Source: T3Sed10-241 sp036751905 | GTDB taxonomy: Bacteria; Bacteroidota; Bacteroidia; Flavobacteriales_D; Cryomorphaceae | DNA: 14,454 bases | Reading direction: 5' to 3' | Assembly (NCBI GenBank): GCA_036751905.1 | Contig: DAIOTP010000091.1 | Location: 1 to 14,454, forward strand | Part shown: piece by piece, positions 6,423 through 14,379 of the stretch | Position numbering within the stretch: position 1 is the first letter of the stretch | How the letters are laid out: every line of letters starts with the position of its first letter | The notes under the pieces: model-generated | Databases searched by the model: none | What the model was told of the DNA's origin: nothing | Seen by the model: the letters and a program-made list of their open reading frames with translations, nothing else | Translations under genes and position numbers: made by a program

Positions 6423-7775
6423 TTAGGCAGAATAATAGGTCTTTAGATTGGTAAATGCCCGGATTCCTGATTTTCCCAACTCGCGTCCGTAGCCGCTAAC
6501 GCCTACCCCGCCAAATGGCAGTCTTGGGTCACTTTTCACAATTTCATTGATAAACACTGCACCATCTTTCAATTGTTTACCCAGCTCCATCGCTTTATGT
6601 ACGTCCTTGCTGCAAATGGTGGCACCCAAACCAAAAGTCGAGCAATTGGCCAACCAAATGGCCTTATTTTCATTTTCTGCACTGCTGATAGCTGCAAGAG
6701 GCCCGAAGGTTTCTTCGTCGAATGCGGGCATACCTGGTTGGACTTTGTCAAGCAGGGCAGCCGGGAAAAATGCCCCCTCCGGCTTTCCGTGGATCAATGA
6801 TACTGCCCCGAGCTTCAAGCTTTTTTTCAACTGTTGGTAAAGTTCCTTAGCCAAATCAGGACGCGCCAGCGGGCCGAGGTAGACCGAATGGTCGAGCGGG
6901 TCACCTGACTTTACGCTTTGCATTTTGTGTAAGAGCAGTTCTTTAAAATCCTTTTCTACTTTTTTTTCAACGATAAAGCGTTTTGCAGCAATGCAACTCT
7001 GTCCATTGTTTTGCATTCGGGACTTGAAGGCCAGTTCGGCGCTGGCCTCCAAGTCGGCATCAGCCAGTACGATAAAGGAGTTGCTGCCGCCGAGTTCCAA
7101 TAGGGAGGGCTTTATGGCGGCTCCTGCTATTTTTGCAACAGATGCCCCAGCCGCTTCACTTCCGGTGAGGCTTACCGCACGTACGCCGGGATGCTTAATG
7201 ACCTGCTTTACAAGTTTCGAATCAATTGGAAGGTTGGTATAGCAGTGTTTTGGGAAACCTGCTTCCATACAAATTCGCTCAATGGCCTCGGCACATCCCT
7301 GCACGTTGGAAGCATGCTTGAGCAAGACAACATTGCCTGCAATCAGGGTGGGAAGTGCAAAGCGTATGGCCTGCCAATAGGGAAAATTCCAAGGCATTAC
7401 GCCCAATATTGCTCCCATAGGTTCATACGCTACCCAGCTTTTGGCAGCCTCGGTTGCTATGACCTCATCTGAGAGATAATTGGCACTCTCCTTCGCGTAG
7501 TGATCACACAGCCAAGCACATTTGTCCACTTCGGCTTCAGCCTGAGTGATGGGCTTGCCCATTTCGAGCGTGGCGAGGCGGGCTAGCGCATTACGCTGAC
7601 TTCTCAATACGGCTCCGAGGGCGCTTGCACATTGCGCCCGCTCATCTATGGGTACCTGACGCCATTTTTCAAAGGCTTTTTCTGCTTTTCCGATGGCTGA
7701 GCCGAGGCGGTCGGGTTTCCATTTGGGATAATTGGAAAGGGGAGAGAGCGTATAAGGATTGATGGATTCAAACAT
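6423..7775 (-). CDS. NAD(P)-dependent aldehyde dehydrogenase, succinate-semialdehyde dehydrogenase (Sad/YneI)-like
   Basis: This 450-residue protein is a complete aldehyde dehydrogenase oxidising an aldehyde to the acid with NAD(P). Catalytic residues are in place: N130 in PWNFP (128-132), K153 in LLKHA, E227 in LELGGSN, nucleophile C261 in NNGQSCIAAKR, and EETFGP (354-359). The stretches EMGKPITQAEAEVDKCAWLCDHYA and GVMPWNFPYWQAIR resemble E. coli Sad/YneI, so succinate semialdehyde is the best guess for substrate, but related aldehydes cannot be excluded. I chose the ATG at 7775 (MFESINPYTLSP), which matches the usual family N-terminus. An ATG at 7820 would add fifteen residues unlike the family. 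It follows nadE on the same strand with a 123-nt gap that holds no gene or convincing terminator. Confidence 0.93.
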   Translation of the reverse strand: MFESINPYTLSPLSNYPKWKPDRLGSAIGKAEKAFEKWRQVPIDERAQCASALGAVLRSQRNALARLATLEMGKPITQAEAEVDKCAWLCDHYAKESANYLSDEVIATEAAKSWVAYEPMGAILGVMPWNFPYWQAIRFALPTLIAGNVVLLKHASNVQGCAEAIERICMEAGFPKHCYTNLPIDSKLVKQVIKHPGVRAVSLTGSEAAGASVAKIAGAAIKPSLLELGGSNSFIVLADADLEASAELAFKSRMQNNGQSCIAAKRFIVEKKVEKDFKELLLHKMQSVKSGDPLDHSVYLGPLARPDLAKELYQQLKKSLKLGAVSLIHGKPEGAFFPAALLDKVQPGMPAFDEETFGPLAAISSAENENKAIWLANCSTFGLGATICSKDVHKAMELGKQLKDGAVFINEIVKSDPRLPFGGVGVSGYGRELGKSGIRAFTNLKTYYSA

Positions 7776-7898
7776 AATATTGGCGATTTGAAAATGTGGC
7801 GACAGCCCAAAGCAAAGCATAGCTGTAGTGCTTTCAATAAGGCTTTCGCTGTGTGCTTAAAGGTAAGAAGCCAAACCGCCTGCGCCAAATAAACGGGC

Positions 7899-8678
7899 TT
7901 ACTTAAAGCTTTTTGGGATTTCGCATACCGGAATGGGCTCCATTTTGTGCTTGTTGCGCCGGTGAAAGTCGCGATAAATGCCAAGCACCTCAGCTTGCCG
8001 CTTGCTGAGTGAAGCTTCATTTCCTTCAAACTCCATGGCCCATTCCAATTCCGGGTAAGTAGCGCCAATCTGGTCCTCGTCGCTGCGGTCATCGCCCCAG
8101 AGACCATCTGTGGGTGGGGCTTTCATGATGTCATCATTGATGCCAAGATGGACACCGAGGGCGTACACTTCGGTTTTCATCAAATCGGCGATGGGGCTCA
8201 GGTCAACGCCACCATCTCCGTATTTGGTATAGAATCCCACACCGAAATCTTCTACTTTATTGCCTGTGCCAGCCACCAGCCTTCCATGCAATGCTGCAAA
8301 ATAGTAGAGAGTGCTCATGCGCAACCTGGCCCTTGTATTTACCAAAGAGAATTGACGGCGCCCTTCATGGTTGTGGGCGGGGAGTGATGATATAAAGGAT
8401 TCATATACAGGAGTGAGTTCTACACAGTGGCTGTGTACATGCCCGTATTTCTCTTCCAGCATTTTTATATGCTTTCTTGCACGGGTCACATGGCTTTCAG
8501 GTTGGTGAATCGGCATTTCGAGGCACAGGGTTGGTAGCCCCGTTTTTGCGCAAAGTGCCGAGGTAACCGCCGAATCTATGCCCCCAGATACCCCGACCAC
8601 AAAACCTTCTGCTCTGGCATTCAGCGCGTAATTTTTTAACCAGTCGGTTATGTGATCAACTACTTTCTCAGCTTGCAT
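7899..8678 (-). CDS. nadE: NAD+ synthetase (ammonia-dependent type)
   Basis: This enzyme adenylates nicotinic acid adenine dinucleotide and amidates it to NAD+, the last step of NAD synthesis. The 259-residue protein has the PP-loop SGGIDS (31-36), NTRARLRM (114-121), GTGNKVEDFGVGFYTKYGDG (137-156), LSPIADLMKTEV (160-171) and PTDGLW followed by DDRSDEDQIGATYPELE (196-212). The length and the absence of a nitrilase-type glutaminase domain indicate the ammonia-dependent form. The ATG at 8678 gives MQAEKVVDHITDWLKNYA, the usual N-terminus. An in-frame TTG at 8696 lies inside an inverted repeat and is unlikely. It follows the beta-barrel gene by 42 nt and sits in the gldB-gldC neighbourhood, a grouping I recall from other gliding Bacteroidota. 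Confidence 0.95.
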   Translation of the reverse strand: MQAEKVVDHITDWLKNYALNARAEGFVVGVSGGIDSAVTSALCAKTGLPTLCLEMPIHQPESHVTRARKHIKMLEEKYGHVHSHCVELTPVYESFISSLPAHNHEGRRQFSLVNTRARLRMSTLYYFAALHGRLVAGTGNKVEDFGVGFYTKYGDGGVDLSPIADLMKTEVYALGVHLGINDDIMKAPPTDGLWGDDRSDEDQIGATYPELEWAMEFEGNEASLSKRQAEVLGIYRDFHRRNKHKMEPIPVCEIPKSFK

Positions 8679-8684
8679 ATGCTT

Positions 8685-8704
8685 CCCGTTTGTCAATAAA
8701 CGGG
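8685..8704 (-). repeat. Inverted repeat in the nadE leader
   Basis: CCCGTTT (8685-8691) and AAACGGG (8698-8704) form a perfect 7-bp stem with a 6-nt loop, 6 nt upstream of the nadE ATG. Neither strand has a following T-run, so it is not a standard terminator. It could influence nadE translation or protect the mRNA end of the upstream barrel gene. The function is not known. Confidence 0.5.
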
Positions 8705-8720
8705 TTCAGGACAAGAGTGT

Positions 8721-9488
8721 TTAAAAATACAAACCCAAGTTAAGGGCGAGGAAATTTGTGCCGGCGCGCATACGCTCTCCTATGAAATCAACATTGCCTG
8801 CCTGATCGACACCAGGCATGCGGGTACTTCGCGCAAAAGTATTGCTGATCCCATTATTCCACTCCAAAGAAACTACAATATTGGTATTGGCGCCGATGTT
8901 ATATTCCATCCCTGCTTCGAGATGAAGTCCGAAACGATAAAACCGGGTGAGGCTAGAACCATCTGCGTTGTCACGGCTCAATATTGTGTTGGGGTTTGAT
9001 AAAAGGCGATCGGCACTGTCAAAGCGGGAACTTACTGCCAATCCGGCATCAAACCCCACCCGAGCAAAATAACGATTGTATCCAATTTCATTGGTCATCA
9101 ACTTGAATGTAAGTGGAATGGTGAGATAGTTTATCCTCCAATCCACCTCTCTGCGGCTGCGCACCAATGGACCATTAAATTCTTCGCTCACTGCATTGTC
9201 ATGCGTCAAAGAGCCTCCTTGATTTACCATGAACAAGCCTGTAGAGAAGTAATAGTTTTCATTCCCCGAAAGACGGAAATCCATGTGCAGGCCGTATTTA
9301 ATCGCAAAACGAGAGCCATCAGAAGCAATTGAATTCCCTTCTCCCTCTGGCGAAAACCATGACAACAGCGGTGCCACTGAAAGCCCCATACGCAAGCTGC
9401 TCGGAGGTGCGCCTTGATCCTGGGCCAGTAGTGGCAAAAGGGAAAGGTTACACAGGGTAAATGCAAGAACCAGGGCTGTCTTTTTCAT
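8721..9488 (-). CDS. Outer-membrane beta-barrel protein (PorT-like barrel family)
   Basis: The 255-residue protein starts with a Sec signal peptide (MKKTALVLAFTLCNLSLLPLLAQ, about 1-23). The mature part shows alternating amphipathic strands typical of an 8- to 10-stranded barrel: LRMGLSVAPLLSWF, YGLHMDFRL, YYFSTGLFMVNQGG, INYLTIPLTFKLM, YFARVGFDAGLAV, YRFGLHLEAGMEYNIG, IVVSLEWNNGI and FLALNLGLYF. It ends in a terminal Phe, as many outer-membrane proteins do. The ATG at 9488 is chosen because it sets the signal peptide at the N-terminus. An upstream in-frame start at 9596 would run into gldB. Whether it is a true PorT component of the T9SS or a generic small barrel cannot be decided here. It is divergent from gldB over 46 bp, and followed by nadE. 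Confidence 0.8.
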   Translation of the reverse strand: MKKTALVLAFTLCNLSLLPLLAQDQGAPPSSLRMGLSVAPLLSWFSPEGEGNSIASDGSRFAIKYGLHMDFRLSGNENYYFSTGLFMVNQGGSLTHDNAVSEEFNGPLVRSRREVDWRINYLTIPLTFKLMTNEIGYNRYFARVGFDAGLAVSSRFDSADRLLSNPNTILSRDNADGSSLTRFYRFGLHLEAGMEYNIGANTNIVVSLEWNNGISNTFARSTRMPGVDQAGNVDFIGERMRAGTNFLALNLGLYF

Positions 9489-9496
9489 TACTTTTG
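9489..9496 (+). promoter_or_regulatory. Candidate -7 element for gldB
   Basis: TACTTTTG is a perfect match to TAnnTTTG, 38 nt before the gldB ATG. It begins one base after the start codon of the divergent barrel gene. No good -33 TTG is seen upstream, in the barrel coding region. Confidence 0.45.
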
Positions 9497-9513
9497 CAAG
9501 CTTAAATTCAAGC

Positions 9514-9521
9514 CAAAAGTA
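9514..9521 (-). promoter_or_regulatory. Candidate -7 element for the outer-membrane barrel gene
   Basis: The - strand reads TACTTTTG, a perfect match to TAnnTTTG, 25 nt before the barrel ATG at 9488. A TTTG on the - strand at 9548-9545, inside the gldB start region, is a possible -33 element with a slightly long 23-nt spacer. Together with 9489-9496 it forms the arms of a 33-bp inverted repeat. Confidence 0.5.
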
Positions 9522-9534
9522 CATTATTTCTAAC

Positions 9535-10551
9535 ATGCGCGTATCAAAGACCTTTTGGTTAGTGTTTTTTAGCTTTGCAGCAGTAGCTTGTGGCAAAAGC
9601 AGATGGCAGGTCGATATATCGGCATTGGACTATGCCCCCCGCTTTGAACGCATGGATCAGGCTATTTTTTCAATCAACCCAAACACTGCGACCCAGCAGT
9701 ATGATTCTCTACTTCAAAGTATTGGAACTCCCTACCGGGATTATATTGAAGACATACTACGCACTGGCAAAGCCGATAATCCCATGACCGCCTCATTGCT
9801 TATGCGATTCAGCACGGATCCTGCATGGCAAGCGTTGCAAGCACATGTGGAGCAGCAATTTCCGGATATGACCTCCTATGAGCAAGCACTCTCCCTTGCT
9901 TTGCGCCGCTATGCTGTTATATTTGGCGAAAGCGGGCTGCCCCGACTCGTGGCTTACAACTCAGGCTATAATATTGGTATTTATCCGGCCGACGATTGGC
10001 TAGGCGTAGGTCTCGAATGGTATGCCGGAACCGATCATCAATTTGTAAAGCAGCTTCCACCGGATCTATTCCCCCAATACAAGAGGGACAAAATGCGGCC
10101 CGAATATTTGGTGCCCAATGCCTTGCGTGGTTTTTTGCTGTATCGCTTTCGCGAAATAGAGGTGCCTGAGGAGTTGCTTTCCGAAATGGTGCATGCCGGA
10201 AAAGTGGCCTTTATCGCACAGGTACTGTTGGAAGATGATGATGAAAGGCGTGTACTCAATCTCGATGCAGCACATTTGGCCTGGTGCAACAAGCACGAGT
10301 ATGAGGTGTGGAAAAACCTCGTAGAGCGCGATCTGATTTTTAGTACCAACGCAATGGATATCAACAAACTAATAAATGATGGGCCATTTACACCTGGCTT
10401 TCCAACGGAGTCGCCCGGCGGGCTCGGTCGATGGATCGGCTACCGCATGGTGGCTCAGTTTATGGACAAGAATCCTGACAAAACGCTTGTTGAGCTGCTG
10501 TACCGCAGCGATGCCCGAAGTATTTTAAAAACCTACAAACCAGGACGATGA
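9535..10551 (+). CDS. gldB: Gliding motility lipoprotein GldB
   Basis: The 338-residue protein begins with a lipoprotein signal peptide: MRVSKTFWLVFFSFAAVAC gives a lipobox with lipidated C19, so it should be membrane-anchored. The body matches the GldB family as I know it: IGIYPADDWLGVGLEWYAG (147-165), PEYLVPNALRGFLLYRF (189-205) and the late motif PGFPTESPGGLGRWIGYRMV (287-306). GldB is required for gliding in Flavobacterium johnsoniae. Its molecular role is unclear, and it is often found in Bacteroidota with a T9SS. gldC follows after 12 nt on the same strand, matching the known gldB-gldC arrangement. A T9SS cargo protease in the same window is consistent with the organism having the secretion system, although no core T9SS gene is certain here. 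Confidence 0.92.
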   Translation: MRVSKTFWLVFFSFAAVACGKSRWQVDISALDYAPRFERMDQAIFSINPNTATQQYDSLLQSIGTPYRDYIEDILRTGKADNPMTASLLMRFSTDPAWQALQAHVEQQFPDMTSYEQALSLALRRYAVIFGESGLPRLVAYNSGYNIGIYPADDWLGVGLEWYAGTDHQFVKQLPPDLFPQYKRDKMRPEYLVPNALRGFLLYRFREIEVPEELLSEMVHAGKVAFIAQVLLEDDDERRVLNLDAAHLAWCNKHEYEVWKNLVERDLIFSTNAMDINKLINDGPFTPGFPTESPGGLGRWIGYRMVAQFMDKNPDKTLVELLYRSDARSILKTYKPGR

Positions 10552-10563
10552 GCCGAAATTGTT

Positions 10564-10905
10564 ATGGAAAAAAAAGAAATTGCCAAACGAACCAACATCC
10601 ACATCGACGTAGCCCTCGATGAAAACCATGTGCCGCTCGAGCTCCAATGGAAAGCGAGTGATGGTGGTGGAGAAGGCGCCTGCAAGGCCCTCCTGCTTTC
10701 AATGTGGGACGAGAAAGAGGAGAATACCATGCGCATTGACTTGTGGACCAAAGAAATGAGTGTTTTTGATATGCAGCGCTTCATGCACCAAACTCTACTT
10801 ACCATGAGCGATACCTACGAGCGGGCTACAGGCCATAAGGATCATGCGTCTGACATTCGTCGCTTTGCGCATCAATTTGCTGAAAAGGCCAAAATCATAG
10901 GTTAG
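10564..10905 (+). CDS. gldC: Gliding motility protein GldC
   Basis: The 113-residue soluble protein matches GldC: an N-terminal strand region KRTNIHIDVALDENHVPLELQWKASD, a middle CKALLLSMWDEKEENTMRIDLWTKEMSVFDMQRF, and an end with ERATGH and the helix DIRRFAHQFAEKA. No signal peptide or membrane segment is present, so it should be cytoplasmic. It probably forms an operon with gldB, 12 nt upstream. Its biochemical role in gliding is not established. Its stop codon TAG (10903-10905) overlaps the stop of the convergent membrane-protein gene. Confidence 0.92.
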   Translation: MEKKEIAKRTNIHIDVALDENHVPLELQWKASDGGGEGACKALLLSMWDEKEENTMRIDLWTKEMSVFDMQRFMHQTLLTMSDTYERATGHKDHASDIRRFAHQFAEKAKIIG

Positions 10906-11840
10906 GTCGAGCTTTGTGTCGCTTGGGGCTGACGGGGATAAATGCGCTCATACTGCTTGTGGATAAGTACGATAAGTACTCCAATGAGCACTGCTGCCAC
11001 CGTGAGCAAGCTGCCCACAATGCCTTCCTGACCAAAACTCAACTTGATGAGCACTGTAGAAATCACAAAGCCTGAGTTGCGCATCACGTGATGAAAAGTT
11101 TGGGTGTAGAGGAAACTTACCAGCAATAGCAGTACGTCCGTGAGAATGAGTACAGTGAAAAACTCATCGAAGAATATATTGTTCATGTCCTTAAGGGAAT
11201 GAATATCAGCTGATCCCACTGCTGTAAGGTCATTGGCCCATGCCACGAGATTGTACACAGCAAGTACCACAAGTAAAGGAACAAGGGCTGCCGAGATCCA
11301 CTTTTTTGTGTGGATGAATTGGTTGGTGTTGGGCAAAAAGCCCGCTACGACATCAGCCTTTTTGCGTTGCTCCATGAGCTTGTAAAAGATGCTGATCAGA
11401 AAAAACAGGAGCAGCGATGCTACAATGTCGTAGGTGAATTGCAAATCGCCTTTTACGCTAAACCAGTCAGAAGTAAGCTCCAGTTTGCTGACATCATTGA
11501 ATATCTTGCGGATTACAATGAGCGTAATAATCTCGTATTGCTTGCCAATATAACGCGTTATGCTCTTTGGAATGTAGTACACGAGCAGGTACACTTCGTA
11601 AATCAGGATGATTGAAAAAGGTGTGTAGATGGCCACGAGGCTGTTGTCGAGCATTTCATGAGCAGGCAGCATGCCTAAGTGAGCCAAGCCTATGAGCAAG
11701 AGGTGAATGACAAATCCGGCGATGGCAATGGCCACCACAGAGCGTTCGGCTCTCTCCCGTGATTTTTCAGATAAAATGAACTTGTAAAAGCGCTCAAATT
11801 TGCTCTTGGCTACCTGTTCTTTGGTTTTTTTGCTGGTCAC
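10902..11840 (-). CDS. Polytopic inner-membrane protein of unknown function
   Basis: I do not recognise this 312-residue protein. It has a charged N-terminus (1-34, Lys/Glu/Arg rich) and about six or seven hydrophobic segments near residues 36-56, 69-90, 137-155, 182-201, 225-245, 256-268 (weak) and 273-294. A loop at 91-136 includes SITRYIGKQYEIITLIVIRKIF. The C-terminal tail (295-312) is short and polar. No catalytic or transport signature is evident. The layout of segments 2-3 faintly recalls channel or voltage-sensor-like proteins, but that is only an impression. The start is GTG at 11840. The nearby ATG at 11859 is out of frame, and an in-frame TGA lies at 11858-11856. It lies 50 nt downstream of the FkbM-type methyltransferase and may be cotranscribed with it. 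Its 3' end overlaps gldC by 4 nt, convergently. Confidence 0.75.
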   Translation of the reverse strand: MTSKKTKEQVAKSKFERFYKFILSEKSRERAERSVVAIAIAGFVIHLLLIGLAHLGMLPAHEMLDNSLVAIYTPFSIILIYEVYLLVYYIPKSITRYIGKQYEIITLIVIRKIFNDVSKLELTSDWFSVKGDLQFTYDIVASLLLFFLISIFYKLMEQRKKADVVAGFLPNTNQFIHTKKWISAALVPLLVVLAVYNLVAWANDLTAVGSADIHSLKDMNNIFFDEFFTVLILTDVLLLLVSFLYTQTFHHVMRNSGFVISTVLIKLSFGQEGIVGSLLTVAAVLIGVLIVLIHKQYERIYPRQPQATQSST

Positions 11841-11890
11841 TGTAGAATAACCGCTTCATGCAACGAAAGTTGAGGAGAATAAGAAGTAAA

Positions 11891-12781
11891 TTAAATAAGT
11901 GTATTAAGCAGGGCACAGTGATCTTTGCGCAGTGCGTATACATTGTCGTGTTCCGGCATTTCCTCCGCTGTATTTACTTCCACCAAATTGGAAACAAATG
12001 CTTTAGTTTTTATCCCTTTGAATATGCGGTAATGCCCAAAACCTTTGAGCAGGGCGAACAGCTCATCCCTTTCAGTGGCTTTGCTGTGGTCGCGGCGGGT
12101 GCTGCTCTCAACAATAAGGGCGGGGGCATTGCTGGCACTAAAACTGCGACCTCCACCGCGCAGCACATCAGCCTCATAGCCCTCCACATCAATTTTTACC
12201 AGTTGGGGGGTGGTGGCGTTTTCCGCAAAAAATAGGGAGTCGAAGCTGCGGATTTCTATCTCAGCCAATGCAGCACCTCCCGTAGTATGCAAAGAAGCTG
12301 CGCCACGGTTGCCATCAGGATCGGCGTAAATCTGGGCAGCACTGCTGTCCGCACCAAGGGCATACGCTTGTACCTCAATGGTGTTCACAGCATTATCGCG
12401 TACATTGCGGTTGAGAATCCTACGGGTTTCGGGATTGGGTTCGAAGGATGTGACTTTGCCTGTATTGCCCACGCACTTAGATGCGAAAAGACTCATGAGG
12501 CCTATGTTGGCACCAACATCCACAAAGTGATCACCAGCGCGGAGCAGCTGATGCATGATGTGAAGGGTTCCACGTTCATAACTGCCCATGTAGTAAAGAC
12601 TTTGTTCTAGTCCACTGTCACTGCTCGGATCAATATGCAAGCCAAATCCATAAATTGTAGGGGCGAACACCTCTTTGGTAGGCACGGATAGCACCCACCT
12701 GGGCAGGTGGTGAGCCAGCCAGCGCAGTCCTTTGCGGTCGGCCTGGTGGAGCAAGTTGGCAAATCGGTGTACCGTTTTCAT
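11891..12781 (-). CDS. FkbM-family SAM-dependent methyltransferase
   Basis: The 296-residue protein contains the SAM-binding motif HFVDVGANIGLMSLFAS (85-101), the acidic post-strand-2 motif FEPNPE (113-118), and KIDVEGYEADVLRGG (196-210), the combination that marks the FkbM family. Members methylate hydroxyls of sugars, polyketides or glycans, often in envelope polysaccharide pathways. Nothing nearby identifies the substrate. I chose the ATG at 12781 (MKTVHRFANLLHQADRKGL). A longer start at 12871 would include a perfect -7 promoter match and thirty poorly family-like residues. It is divergent from the dihydrolipoyl dehydrogenase gene and is followed after 50 nt by the unknown membrane protein on the same strand. 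Confidence 0.88.
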   Translation of the reverse strand: MKTVHRFANLLHQADRKGLRWLAHHLPRWVLSVPTKEVFAPTIYGFGLHIDPSSDSGLEQSLYYMGSYERGTLHIMHQLLRAGDHFVDVGANIGLMSLFASKCVGNTGKVTSFEPNPETRRILNRNVRDNAVNTIEVQAYALGADSSAAQIYADPDGNRGAASLHTTGGAALAEIEIRSFDSLFFAENATTPQLVKIDVEGYEADVLRGGGRSFSASNAPALIVESSTRRDHSKATERDELFALLKGFGHYRIFKGIKTKAFVSNLVEVNTAEEMPEHDNVYALRKDHCALLNTLI

Positions 12782-12849
12782 TCGTATTATTTTGCGGAAG
12801 CAAGTGCCCCAATATACAAGATGAAAGCCTGGAGCAGCGCAACCCGCCT

Positions 12850-12857
12850 CAAAAGTA
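12850..12857 (-). promoter_or_regulatory. Candidate -7 element for the FkbM methyltransferase gene
   Basis: The - strand reads TACTTTTG, the same perfect TAnnTTTG match found at both promoters of the gldB intergenic region. It lies 68 nt upstream of the chosen ATG (12781) and supports that start over the one at 12871. No clear -33 TTG is seen. Confidence 0.42.
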
Positions 12858-12928
12858 GCGATTCGTGTCATTCACATGCACGCGCCCGATGATGGACCTA
12901 TATAGGGCCGGCGTCAAGGGAATATTCT

Positions 12929-12936
12929 TACCTTCG
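12929..12936 (+). promoter_or_regulatory. Candidate -7 element for the dihydrolipoyl dehydrogenase gene
   Basis: TACCTTCG, one mismatch from TAnnTTTG and very like the pheA-operon element TACTTTCG, lies 33 nt before the ATG at 12970. No -33 TTG is visible. The divergent intergenic stretch 12782-12969 otherwise holds only the methyltransferase -7 candidate and a 10-bp palindrome at 12897-12906. Confidence 0.42.
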
Positions 12937-12969
12937 CAGCCGAAAATCAGACAAATAAATTTACCAGAT

Positions 12970-14358
12970 ATGAAGTACGATATCATCGTTTTAGGCAGTG
13001 GTCCCGGGGGTTACGTCACTGCAATTCGTGCCAGCCAACTTGGCTTTAAAACCGCCGTTGTTGAGCGTGAATCGCTTGGTGGCATTTGCCTCAACTGGGG
13101 CTGCATCCCGACCAAAGCGCTGCTCAAAAGCGCAAACGTGTTTGAATACATCAACCATGCTGCCGATTACGGCATTAGCCTCCAAAAGCCCGAAGTGGAC
13201 TTCAAAGGAATGATAGGCCGTAGCCGCGATGTGGCTGATGGTATGAGCAAAGGAGTGACTTTCCTCATGAAGAAGAACAAGATAGACGTACTCATGGGCA
13301 ATGGCAAACTCAAGCCTGGTAAGAAGGTTGAAGTGACGGATAAAGACGGAAAGGCCACTGTATATGAGGCCGATCATGTTATTATTGCAACAGGTGCCCG
13401 CGCCCGGGAGCTTCCAAATGTGAAGGTGGATGGAAAAAAAATCATCGAGTACCGAAAAGCCATGTCAATGGAGAAGCAACCCAAGAAAATGGTGGTCATG
13501 GGCAGTGGTGCCATCGGTTGTGAATTTGCCTACTTCTACAATGCCATAGGTACCGAAGTAACCATTGTGGAGTATCTCGACAACATTGTGCCCCGTGAAG
13601 ATGAGGAAGTAAGCAAACAGCTCGCACGTACCTTCAAGAAAAACGGCATCAACATCATGACAGGTGCAGCCGTAGAGAAGGTAGATACTTCGGGCAGCGG
13701 ATGCAAAGTGCATGTGAAAACCAAAAAGGGCGAAGAAGTGCTCGAATGTGATGTGGTGCTCAGTGCGGTGGGCGTTTCTGCAAATATCGAGAACATTGGT
13801 CTCGAAGATGTAGGTATCGCAACGGACAAAGGCTTGATCAAGGTAGATGAGTTTTACAAAACAAATATACCCGGGTATTATGCCATTGGCGATTGTGTGC
13901 CTGGGCCAGCCTTGGCCCATATGGCAAGTGCGGAAGGCATTACCTGCGTGGAGGCCATCAAAGGCGGCCATGTAGAACCCATCGACTACGGCAACATACC
14001 CAGCTGCACCTATTGCTCGCCCGAGGTGGCCAGTGTGGGCATGACCGAGGCGCAGGCCAGAGAGGCCGGTCATGAGATCAAGGTTGGCAAATTTCCTTTT
14101 TCCGCTTCTGGCAAAGCGAAAGCAGCGGGCCATAGCGATGGTTTTGTCAAGCTCATATTTGACGCCAAGTACGGTGAACTTCTTGGCGGACATATGATTG
14201 GTGCCAACGTTACCGAAATGATCGCTGAGATCGTAAGCATTCGCAAGCTCGAGACCACCGGCCACGAAATCATCAAAACCATACACCCGCACCCTACCAT
14301 GAGTGAGGCCATCATGGAAGCGGCCGCGGCGGCTTATGATGAGGTAATTCACCTGTAA
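12970..14358 (+). CDS. lpdA: Dihydrolipoyl dehydrogenase (E3)
   Basis: This FAD enzyme reoxidises dihydrolipoyl groups of 2-oxoacid dehydrogenase complexes and the glycine cleavage system, passing electrons to NAD+. The 462-residue protein shows the FAD motif GSGPGG (9-14), the redox-active disulfide GGICLNWGCIPTK (C40 and C45), the NAD-binding motif GSGAIGCEF (178-186), the second FAD motif YYAIGDC (303-309), and the C-terminal active-site segment IHPHPTMSE with H439, H441 and E446. All key residues are intact and the length is standard. The ATG at 12970 (MKYDIIVLGSGPGGYV) is the family start. An upstream in-frame GTG at 12865 would cover the promoter region and is rejected. No E1 or E2 gene is adjacent, so it is likely a shared, stand-alone E3. 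A strong terminator follows. Confidence 0.97.
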   Translation: MKYDIIVLGSGPGGYVTAIRASQLGFKTAVVERESLGGICLNWGCIPTKALLKSANVFEYINHAADYGISLQKPEVDFKGMIGRSRDVADGMSKGVTFLMKKNKIDVLMGNGKLKPGKKVEVTDKDGKATVYEADHVIIATGARARELPNVKVDGKKIIEYRKAMSMEKQPKKMVVMGSGAIGCEFAYFYNAIGTEVTIVEYLDNIVPREDEEVSKQLARTFKKNGINIMTGAAVEKVDTSGSGCKVHVKTKKGEEVLECDVVLSAVGVSANIENIGLEDVGIATDKGLIKVDEFYKTNIPGYYAIGDCVPGPALAHMASAEGITCVEAIKGGHVEPIDYGNIPSCTYCSPEVASVGMTEAQAREAGHEIKVGKFPFSASGKAKAAGHSDGFVKLIFDAKYGELLGGHMIGANVTEMIAEIVSIRKLETTGHEIIKTIHPHPTMSEAIMEAAAAAYDEVIHL

Positions 14359-14379
14359 GTGATATTGATTCGATCGCAG

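Noticed and set aside
12897..12906. Palindrome CCTATATAGG upstream of the dihydrolipoyl dehydrogenase gene
   Set aside because: It is short and common by chance. It does not coincide with a -33 element and has no second copy in the window, so an operator call is not supported.
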